Made by a program: the position numbers and the translations under genes
Virus record (IMG/VR): IMGVR_UViG_3300017818_000030
Location: 1-45,730 of that record
DNA length: 45,730 nt
Source: a virus
Strand: one strand, 5' to 3'
Shown: piece after piece, positions 30,001-34,085 of the stretch
Layout: the number at the start of each line of letters is the position of its first letter
How positions within the stretch are numbered: the first letter of the stretch is position 1
The notes under the pieces: generated by a model
The model's input: only the letters and a program-made list of their open reading frames with translations
What the model was told of the DNA's origin: nothing
Databases searched by the model: none

Positions 30001-30101
30001 GCTTGCGTTCTAAAATACTTAGGTAAGAGATCAGTGCTTTTTCTTTTCTCTTGATCGCCTGTTGGCAATGGTGATTCTGTCTGATCGTTATCGTAAGCCA
30101 T
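15084..30101 (-). CDS. Giant baseplate/tail structural protein (5005 residues)
   Basis: One uninterrupted frame fills a third of the window and lies directly after gp6, where T4 has gp7 to gp11. Regions I can see: an N-terminal part (RTQANKKILSSTLDQLVQ); a YHYH/cupredoxin-like domain at about 188 to 305; beta modules of the VxVNG...Y type near 728, 958, 4093, 4401, 4604 and 4726; CBM5/12-like motifs near 1460, 1718, 2235 and 2900; seven FG-GAP-like propeller blades between about 2130 and 3160, interrupted after the second blade; and GxGY glycine repeats near 3588, 3643 and 3983. A short beta tail with GVIWIDGERIEY ends the chain. There is no signal peptide. The start shares TAATG with the gp6 stop, with GGAGG upstream. 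A role in the baseplate rim or as a host-contacting tail protein is inferred from position and modules. Confidence 0.85.
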   Translation of the reverse strand: MAYDNDQTESPLPTGDQEKRKSTDLLPKYFRTQANKKILSSTLDQLVQPGSAEKVNGYMGRKNSKAHRLNDTYIEDVTVQRQNRQLEPATVSVDDLGNVNFYADYADYVNQIKNFNGSNANHSLMNSQEYYAWNPNICFDKFTNFREYYWLPNGPQTVTVFGKSEDETSTYTVTTEVQDDNTVYKFDPPGFEPNPALTLYRGQTYTFDIDTQGHPFSFSTNRRFSDAPFTLEKQNDGSYKVISGDSENISSLYVQGITAVDLEGNEIDPVNVEQGKITFTVPYNAPDQLYYVSQSDINTSGYIKVFDIIENTSIDVNEIVGKKQYTSANKVALSNGLKIKFAGNVTPEFYKDKEFFVEGVGESIRLINELDLVIPASYVGNKLVPFDSEGFDRLPFGNASAFAETKDYIVINRASPDRNAWSRYNKWFHRDVIEKSAEYNDSVPSIDQSARASRPIIEFNAGLKLFNYGTQAKHDVDLIDYKTTDAFSTVEGSTGYNIDNVNLADGMRVIFNADTDRLVRGKIYKVKFILIDNIRQISLIEDDDAIPTENETVLVKSGDIYKGKLFYFDGTSWVASQEKVKVNQQPKFDVFDTMGNSFSTYNASTFAGTELFAYKIGTGTNDSELGFPLSYRAIENFGDIQFNFPLVTDAFVYEQDNEKIKVNTETGYLRQYSNITNFKSKNGWEKANQLSKQAVIKQYDVEDQLNDFAVDVFDRSGDLNDLEVKVYVNSYFRKEEVHYTINRINGIAYITFTDNLKTGDILILRCFSKTPSNQNGYYELAYNLERNPLNENIKDFTIAEVNDHVGTIIENTFDYNGNIFPGSSNLRDLGFIVKNGTRFVKHTGPIALASYHLTDKNANIIKALKYARLEYAKFKRLFIQVAENLGYDGPIKQHVDNIIAEINSQKTEGMPFYFSDMIPHGASKGTTHIVRASDSEFFALSEYFDLDQLSNRSVMVYLNGKSLCYGSDYEFTQEGFVKVLTTLQVGDELEIYEYDTTDGCFVPATPTKLGLYPKYKPEIFIDDTYETPRKVIQGHDGSIVFAYDDFRDDLILEFERRVYNNLKQEYNPDIFNIHDFVGGNYRDTGFERANIDTGMVSDFVQWTVIAGDPNYTNNDFYKDTFTFRYNYKNMSSPTGKKLPGFWRAVYKDAYDTDRPHTHPWEMLGFTIKPKWWEEVYGPAPYTANNFVLWEDLQNGVIRQPGVPTVVNSKYKRPGLLNHIPVDSNGKLLSPLDSNYAKNYVAIRARDAYTFGDETPTETAWRRGSEYPFALITSWILNQPAKVIGLGYDLSRMSRNAVGNIVYSESNTILRLRDLVFPNTYTDNQRVITSGLVNYIYNYIVSDINTNYDEYQNTLTTLKNKLALKVGGFTDKSKFKLILDSRTPLNEGNVFVPPENYKLFLNTSTPVTIANYSGVVIEKATGGFIIKGYDQAKSSFDYFEAIETQSDPSINVGGISESFVDWDNGKQYIKGQNVRFDSFFYRVKESHVSGTTFADDKMSKLAALPQVGGRDSVLRRKFTNRVKTISYGTQLNSVQAVVDFLLGYEAYLKAQGFIFEYYNNDIEIVEDWTFSVKEFMFWTTQNWAAGSVLTISPGAQQIKFNKPYHVVDNIFDDFYDYSLLKADGRKLDRSFSSIARDSENDFGLSVKNTADGIYSIRLPLVQREHVILLDNVTEFGDVIYDQEAGYRQERIKVTGYRSDNWSGGLNIPGFIYDEAEVRDWEPWKDYGIGKLIKYKEFYYVATNNISGTEVFIDNQWERLSERPESKLLTNFEYKVNQFADFYDLDTDNFDIEQQKHAQHLIGYQKRKYLENIINDDVSQYKFYQGMLQDKGTKNSLTKLFDALASADKESLEFYEEWAIRLGQYGATDNFEEVEFLIDEAEIKTNPQPIELVLSKPANDTDTIYKLTPSDIYKKPQNYDHKPFPVVDLYNQYTRDAGYVYEGDVVYRINDRNDILTANIDRIGANDYIWITGKTGDWDVVQHITTDIRVTKIEAFSASADARELPANPGGTFYLNKAHSFKVGDIIGVSNTSTANDAFYIIETVRPTQIDVFASANQSIEALEEVDGYISKLRSVKFDTVKNANYVMEDRVANQQKIWIDGTTKDWLVAERTDAFLDADHYNNPANYDPSSTYEFGSEMTVNSANTRIAIADHSANNNKGKVYTYQRGSNLRNFLYESELDLDTALYPMDDDHRFGASVAMSPDGKFIIVGSSTASGVASSYKGDYSKTSAYSENDIVKFNENYWKSIRTITPESSSVAFSTFDSYTNLERQSDSSLLTLVLQGSPYLPNTETDHLLIAAPFDQYRGTKVKDKLVLNWNFYTNFNRNEGPNTSVELFPTGINSQNVQAQYNEPGGSFIDGEHEIIEKVDSVLLLEPYTDPPEEGDVISTPSGSATVFKTFTRDFKLVIYTKDTNGVFTENGTISNAAGTEIGTYTQPNFNGTSGGIGGWWYINTNGTYVTSDEFTETKDYGVPAYGLVYRDILVYDENTDSYARTIPNFYKNILNDVNGTLFPDRDEPGFIGILSHRGGAYINEDVDGIQNILDPRWLMRVPPTLAGEINQPGDQFRVAIDDQADPVDESLLGIEASYLNDNLHTVIDVWEGYIDFTFTKFQTADIDILSDQDTDVGDFFEPAYEGKVFTDTLGNIVNIGGADGDFIRDEITGARGRVAYYIRRNINQGRVYLKEVTGNFTQGNRLLLETQEGNPPQANLRIMGPINKISLTGSNTGKIAVMERGTPFPAHPESYGGLEQFADLNTFAYVNKEFWIYKENLTEAGAEAQASIPSTSNSDWRLVYNLPVDTSGSTDSKPTNQGVYSIFSSVGSVWTNQGTYTIPGSSTGSNVGKQVAVSQDGDLYRFYVGSKENLTVIKHGTDKYGKTYRFALDINPHYRGPYTPDAIYKTGEIVLYDNQLYSALTFNKNVIPTNLLKWEILGNQVNYLPTLPNDVNIYNDPVFDDLNEQVIDFSKQVKVSENGQILVTSIITDESVDQDNKVLIYRILDDRYVLSQTIVAPVSNTGWGSSLDISENGNIIVIGDPENSEDAYHAGKVYVYAKDGLQYELHQTLSGTKTPAERFGIKVTATNDLIAVSSGAGDIITNTTFDSGETSFDETFTTFPDKKIDSGSVRLYQFIKDAYILGEELDYGGDSTVLQAGRFGDQVLANKNHIYVGIPGDPNVDEVGINPGSWVDYKVAADQKPWTTIRTPNNVVDVNAIKSVYLYNTVTDKLVSYIDYIDPVQGKIAGPAEQELTFKSNIDLARYNVTSLPNFFSETDNWEEKYVGKLWWDLSTAKFFNAYQEDVATQANYWSKLIPNYSVDVYEWVESSIPPDEWDTLADTARGFAQGISGQSKYGVDAYSQKLSYNSATKTFNTKYYFWVKNKLTIPATEDRSLPASEVAKLIGDPRGQGYQFVALLSDNRFVIYNGESLIKDKEVALHVSYYTQDTQEQNRHLEYQLVTEGLETSVPRADLERKWIDSLIGYDDRGRTVPDPELSPADKYGNLNSPRQSWFVNRQEAFKQVIERANIALQETIIVDDFSFDTLNSVDQPPFVTERLYDYKVDTLDEVQFIGTNKIAQATLIPSVHNGVVTDIRIINTGRGYADPTYNIETSTVRHGPSFTVVGKGTGLDFNLEINPLGQINKVNIINGGTGYDENTVITVRPVSIYVENDITVDNKWAIYSWNATSGLWDRKLSSSFDTTAYWKYIDWYAPNTNQFTRIDHRVDESYQLLSANAKIGQIVKIANIGTGGWLLLKRIKNTNSADYTIDYETIGRQNGTIEISSKLYDVVENTVGYDLLGFDNRFFDTEPVTEARKILEALKNDIFVDDLKIKWQELFFASIRYVLSEQQNVDWVYKTSFVKAKHNVGGLTEKINYQNDNLSSYNDYIREVKPYKTNIREYVSSYDKLENTNTVTADFDLPPFYDFSENAIKTKPVKVIDNEIIGVDAFFDEYPAKNWKDNNGFKVVGINIYDGGSKYTFPPTVTITGGGGTGATARAYLGAGKVVKIIVTNPGSGYLSAPTVTISGSGADDSTTAVASAQIGETVVRTLNVQMKFDRVSGEYFILSLPETETFTGTAINDTFQLKYPMNLKRNKVKVTVNGELLLRSQYTFSNIEDKTYTYNRQFGQIQFTTAPELNSIIVVEYEKNPLMLNAQDRINQLYSPTTGMLGKNLGQLMTGVDYGGVEVKSFGFEGTSGWMVDDYGTDTWDSYDNTFEDEVFIADGTTVAVELSKPLEDEIVYNVYLKRAGQAQAIRIDDPLYPNGNNQNALIQTITGDGVTTIINLADNDIELNDGDVFTIRKITSDGSFLPDPDSYDTQLDGGTIDYGNAAGVNADDIILDGDLFVTPLTSQGPEELVAGQVLDSVDITVYERTGEGQGQVYNQNYLTDGSTTEYPLGLLPNSEDAVIVKLGNTIVDKSEYTVDYKNLKITFNNALAQDQILTILTIGVNGQNIIDIGTILTEDGKDIYETQIMWNDRYSIFLRRDGIIPDGPELIARKSDNGFIEFKFSPIAPVAGTRLDYEIYSNNTQINYSKVNKDSIVADGSSTVYNLSIASQYATPAEFFSIVEIDGVIQKPGYSKVLTITNDRIREYTLDTFQVPPSSIVAAQLEVYLNGSKLTQVEDYLINIGTSSIILENNLVSNGDVLSIYLRNSGYNIIGDQVVFETAPAEDAVMNVYTFTNHDVLDIHRISYDVINRSTLTPGSENYSKYHALTAGRILLQQPALGVEYVWVMLNGNMLTPTVDYKLDPNGRIIHLVNEPSENDVVDVIHFTAPISTPTIAWKQFKDILNRTHYKRVDNNQGIELAQDLKYDDLKVVIVENAELLPNPDKRANRPGVIWIDGERIEYFAKTNNELRQLRRGTLGTGAKPVYPVGTKIYGGSIDKNIPYKDETIVWSPVDPVTEGQTEFTLDFVPGSVNEFEVFAAGKRLNKNAIQKFDPTLAIDSPQGDVNTPAEFSVNGNILTLTEPMKENQKLIVIRKVGKLWTDPGTPLKDVQNDIGNFLRGAISELPE

Positions 30102-33100
30102 TAGTAATAACTTCCTCCACTATTTGGACTAGTTGAACTTACAAAAGAAGTAGAACTAGTTATGCCTACATTGTCTGTGTCGCTAGAAGTTACAACATTA
30201 CCTGAAGCATTCAGTCTAGTTGCTGTAATTTCATCTATTAATTCTATGTTTGCTACTGTTGCACTATTGATAAAAATTTCATCCGGTTCACTTCTTATTT
30301 CAAACAAACTTCCAAATGCTTGTGTAATTTGATTTGGTACAATTACTACACTTACAAGATCAGGAGCAAGTCTGCTCATTATGTATGTTGCCAATTCTTG
30401 AAAGTAAAAAGTATCTCCAAAATCCCAATTTTCTAATGCAAAATATTGATTTATTGCTTCTATGCATCTTGTCTTAATATCGTTGTCATTTAAAACTAAG
30501 TCTTTATTTTTAACTAACTTAAATGTTGCTTGTAAATCAGTCTTTGCTGTAGAACCAAATAGTTCTTTATATTTTACAGGATGATAAATTACCTCATCAC
30601 TAATAGATTTTATTTTGTTTAATTCCCTTCCATAAGTTCTAAATAATTCGTCCGAACTTGGTGGAAGCGGTTTTTGTGAAAGTTGGCCATCAATCCACAA
30701 TCTATAATTTCTATCATATGTCTTAGTAAGCATAAACGTATCAATTAGATTACTTGCACTAGGATCAATTCTGTTATTGCTATCAGCTGTGTGTAAATAA
30801 TGGAATTTAAGTTTATCTCTACCTATAAATGCTTTATAATCACTAATAGTAACTAATTCATTTTGTGATTGATTATACTGTTTGAAGGTATCACTTGACT
30901 GTAAGTAAAAAATATCACCGTCAGTATATGCACTAAGAGGACCTATACTTGTTTGGTTCAAAAATATCTTAATGTTTGCACTAGTTGCATCTACGTATTT
31001 GAAGTCTTCTACTCCTGTGCCAGTAATATATTTTTCTTGCATGATTAATTTTGTAAGAGGATTTATATCTTCAGCTACGATATGATCAAATAATTCAGGA
31101 TCGTCAATGATACCATCATTATCTCTGTCAGCAAATGTAATTTCTATTTTCTTAGTATCTACATAACCTTCTTTGTCTCTATATGCTTCTAAGATATCAA
31201 AAGTAAAATCGCTTGTAAACGGTGATGTATTATCAGGCTGGGTGTTTATATTCAGTACTGTAATTTTATCTTTTTTAGTTTTTCCTGTTTTATTATTGTA
31301 CATTGTGTCAGCACTGTCATAATAAAATTTAATTTCTTTATCGCTTTCAAATACATATTGTAAGCCACGGTAAGTAACTTTGTATGTTTCGCCATTTGTT
31401 TCAAATAATATGAGCCAACTTGCATCAAGGTTACTATTAGTTACATTACCTGAAAAGCCTGTACCAAAACTACTACGCTTATCTATATCCGATGCTTTAA
31501 TTAGTCGCCAAATTCTGTTTGTTTGGTCATAACGCAAGCCAAAATCGTTGTAGGCAAATGCCTGGTCAATTATTTCAACTTTTACATCATCAGTAAGACT
31601 TTCTGCAAGTCTTGGTCTCACTTGAACTAGTCTACATCCTGTAGGTATTTTATCACCTAGTGCAATCGCACCTTGTATCTCAGTTAATCCTGGTTGAATA
31701 CCGTTGCCTGAAACAGCAACTACTTTTGTCCATTTATACAAACTACTACCTACATGATCAGGAGTACCAGCCATTAAACTTCCATCACTCATAAAATGAT
31801 ATCCTTCAGGTGCTTGGAATTTAACTGATGTTCCTGCTTCAATATATTTTAAACTGTTAGTAGTAAAAGTTCCTACGTTGTATGCTTCACCGGTGCTCGA
31901 TTCAAACTGTCCTGTAAATGTATTTGTGTCTTCACTTACTACTTTCCAAAATACATTCAAATCAAACGTATTAATTTTAGGAAACTTGTCTAGATAAAAA
32001 TGCTTGACACGCTTGTTATCAAGAATAGGCTCAATTTGATTTATAATAATGCCTTCGATGTCTGTTTGTGTGTCAAAGTTAAAACTTGTTTTATCAATCG
32101 TGTATTCTTTATAAACTACACCATCATTGCCATATAAATTTGTATTACTATATTTTCCAGTTGCGTCAACTATATCAAAATATCTAGATATACCACTAGA
32201 TGTTCTGTTAACACTTTTAACTTTTACAATTTCTTGACTTACTCCTAAAGGAGCAACGTTGTAATCTTCTCCTGTAATCATTCTATTTTGTGTATAGTAT
32301 GTTGCAGGCGCATTTTGTTTAATGCTTAAATTTGTTTCTGTTCTGCTACCGTTAGCTACTGTAGTTTGCAGGCTTAGTGTAATTGTTAAAGTTTGTACTC
32401 TACCTTTTTTGCTAAGATAAGGAATACTAACAGTAATGTTACTAATTGCTGCTGGTGTTATCACCATATTCCTATTTTCGCTAACTCTATAATAGGCTTT
32501 AAAGTTACCTTTTGGTAGGTTTCCAAACACACCGTCTGAGAAAATTAAGTTAATGCGATCATCGACTCTAGTTAAAACACTGTAAATGTTTCTAATTTTT
32601 TTGTTTATACTATTATAGATTACATTGTTGCCTTCTACAGCATCTAATTTTGACCACAACTCTGACTCGTTGTTGTTACCGTCTAATTTAAATAACCACA
32701 CATCAGAATCATTAATATTTTCAGCATCGATACCTACAGTCTGATTCGGTGAAGGTTGTGTAACACTAAATTGTCCGCTTTCTAATCTACCTTGTCTAAA
32801 GTGTGCAAAAAATCCTGTATTACTACTTCCTGGACCTTGTGTATCATTCCTATAAGTAAATGCAAAGTTATTTCCAGGTACAGGTGGCTCTTCAACTAGA
32901 CTGCCATCTTCTATATCCATTGACACAACTTCAAATGGTGTGCTTTTTCCTTCTACAGGTTTTTCAAAACTAAAGACAGGAACATCTGTGTTAACACCGT
33001 TTACTCTATATTGATCAGTTTGAATTCCGCCTACTACTTCGCTTTTATTTGGTTTGCCAAATACGCCATTTACTGGTAATGAAGCATTAAGTACTTTAAT

Positions 33101-33568
33101 AAACTGTTCATACCAGTTAGAGTTAGTACTGTCATTCCATTGAATTGTTTGTCCTGCTAGGTTTGTACCGTTAGAATCTATAATATCTTCTGTAGTTTTA
33201 ATACCTGTAAATTTAAGTAGACCATTCGCTGATTGATTTCTACGAGGATTGTAGTTTAATAGCCTAGCTAATCTTAAAACAGATTCACGTCTTTCTGCAA
33301 GTTCTAAGAAGTTTTCTCTAGCGTTTAAGTCTATTCTAAATGATAAGTTTTGCCCGAGGAAAGCAATTAAGTCAATTAGTGCAAGATATTCACTAGATTC
33401 AATGTAATCGTTAAAATCTTCAGGATAATTAGTCCTGAGATATTCTATCATTGTTCTTCTTAAGTTATCAAAATCGTAACTTTGAAAATCGGCATTACGG
33501 AAAGATTGGTAGACTTTCTTCCAATCTTCTGCAACTAATAATCTGTTTTGTCTATCGGTAGCTGACAT
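30101..33568 (-). CDS. gp6: Baseplate wedge subunit gp6 (baseplate J-like)
   Basis: The protein has 1155 residues. The N-terminus (VAEDWKKVYQSFRNADFQSY, DFDNLRRTMIEYLRTNYPEDFNDYIESSEY as consecutive segments) and LIDLIAFLGQNLSFRIDLNA, ARENFLELAERRESVLRLAR are the classic gp6 wedge signature. The C-terminal part (TRCIEAINQYFALENWDFGD, FYFQELATYIMSRLAPDL) is the J-like end that links wedges in a ring. T4 gp6 is about 660 residues; here the middle is expanded by beta-rich inserts (about 200 to 900), including a calcium-like DRDNDGIIDDPE loop near residue 810. The upstream gene is gp25, as in T4-like baseplate clusters, and the downstream gene is coupled by TAATG. Role: holds wedges together and drives sheath contraction. 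Confidence 0.95.
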   Translation of the reverse strand: MSATDRQNRLLVAEDWKKVYQSFRNADFQSYDFDNLRRTMIEYLRTNYPEDFNDYIESSEYLALIDLIAFLGQNLSFRIDLNARENFLELAERRESVLRLARLLNYNPRRNQSANGLLKFTGIKTTEDIIDSNGTNLAGQTIQWNDSTNSNWYEQFIKVLNASLPVNGVFGKPNKSEVVGGIQTDQYRVNGVNTDVPVFSFEKPVEGKSTPFEVVSMDIEDGSLVEEPPVPGNNFAFTYRNDTQGPGSSNTGFFAHFRQGRLESGQFSVTQPSPNQTVGIDAENINDSDVWLFKLDGNNNESELWSKLDAVEGNNVIYNSINKKIRNIYSVLTRVDDRINLIFSDGVFGNLPKGNFKAYYRVSENRNMVITPAAISNITVSIPYLSKKGRVQTLTITLSLQTTVANGSRTETNLSIKQNAPATYYTQNRMITGEDYNVAPLGVSQEIVKVKSVNRTSSGISRYFDIVDATGKYSNTNLYGNDGVVYKEYTIDKTSFNFDTQTDIEGIIINQIEPILDNKRVKHFYLDKFPKINTFDLNVFWKVVSEDTNTFTGQFESSTGEAYNVGTFTTNSLKYIEAGTSVKFQAPEGYHFMSDGSLMAGTPDHVGSSLYKWTKVVAVSGNGIQPGLTEIQGAIALGDKIPTGCRLVQVRPRLAESLTDDVKVEIIDQAFAYNDFGLRYDQTNRIWRLIKASDIDKRSSFGTGFSGNVTNSNLDASWLILFETNGETYKVTYRGLQYVFESDKEIKFYYDSADTMYNNKTGKTKKDKITVLNINTQPDNTSPFTSDFTFDILEAYRDKEGYVDTKKIEITFADRDNDGIIDDPELFDHIVAEDINPLTKLIMQEKYITGTGVEDFKYVDATSANIKIFLNQTSIGPLSAYTDGDIFYLQSSDTFKQYNQSQNELVTISDYKAFIGRDKLKFHYLHTADSNNRIDPSASNLIDTFMLTKTYDRNYRLWIDGQLSQKPLPPSSDELFRTYGRELNKIKSISDEVIYHPVKYKELFGSTAKTDLQATFKLVKNKDLVLNDNDIKTRCIEAINQYFALENWDFGDTFYFQELATYIMSRLAPDLVSVVIVPNQITQAFGSLFEIRSEPDEIFINSATVANIELIDEITATRLNASGNVVTSSDTDNVGITSSTSFVSSTSPNSGGSYY

Positions 33569-33587
33569 CTATTTTCCTCGTATAACG

Positions 33588-33595
33588 TATTTATT
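33588..33595 (-). promoter_or_regulatory. Late-promoter-like AATAAATA(C) before gp6
   Basis: In the 55-base gap between gp25 and gp6 the minus strand reads TATAATAAATACG. The AATAAATA core (33595-33588) differs by one base from the T4 late promoter, and the same stretch also contains a TATAAT. It lies 20 bases before the ATG at 33568, whose ribosome-binding site is GAGGAAA. Confidence 0.45.
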
Positions 33596-33623
33596 ATAAT
33601 GTGTTAAGTACGTGTTTAATTCT

Positions 33624-34070
33624 TTACGCAAGAAGCCCTGCTTCTCTATCAAACTGTAGTCTCATAGATTCAGCTATACTGTAGTTCAAGTATATTAATG
33701 TACACTCAATTTGTATTCCACTTTCATAAGTATCAACTACTACATTGTCTACTAGAACTCTAGGATCATAGTTTATGATCTGTTCAACATTTTCTACAAT
33801 AGCAGATTTTAATGCTTCTGTAAGAGGATCAAAAAGAACATCCCATATTATTGTACCGAATTCAGGATTTTCTAGTTTTTCGCCTTGACGTATATGAAAA
33901 TGATTTATTACGTCTTGCTTAATAACCGCAAGATCGTATAATCTAAAACCATCATTAGCAGGGTTTACTGTGCTAATGGACCTATAAGCCGCACTACTTG
34001 CAGGTTTCTTTTGTACTTTTTGACTTGATACATTTACTCTTTTGTAAATATTTTTTTCTAACGTGCTCAT
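33624..34070 (-). CDS. gp25: Baseplate wedge subunit gp25
   Basis: The 148 residues carry the gp25/lysozyme-like wedge fold: FRLYDLAVIKQDVINHFHIR, then QGEKLENPEFGTIIWDVLFD, then TEALKSAIVENVEQIINYDP and a strand pair (VVVDTYESGIQIECTLIYLN). EFGTIIWD-like motifs are the family hallmark in contractile injection systems. T4 gp25 is 132 residues, so the length fits with an extra N-terminal lead. The start is ATG at 34070 after a GGGGG purine run that begins directly behind the gp5 stop. It joins gp6 in the wedge core next to the sheath. Confidence 0.94.
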   Translation of the reverse strand: MSTLEKNIYKRVNVSSQKVQKKPASSAAYRSISTVNPANDGFRLYDLAVIKQDVINHFHIRQGEKLENPEFGTIIWDVLFDPLTEALKSAIVENVEQIINYDPRVLVDNVVVDTYESGIQIECTLIYLNYSIAESMRLQFDREAGLLA

Positions 34071-34085
34071 ATCTATATTTACCCC

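Noticed and set aside
34074-34081. TAAATATA before gp25 as a late promoter
   Set aside because: The order of bases does not match TATAAATA beyond AT-richness, and gp25 can be translated from the gp5 transcript just 15 bases upstream.
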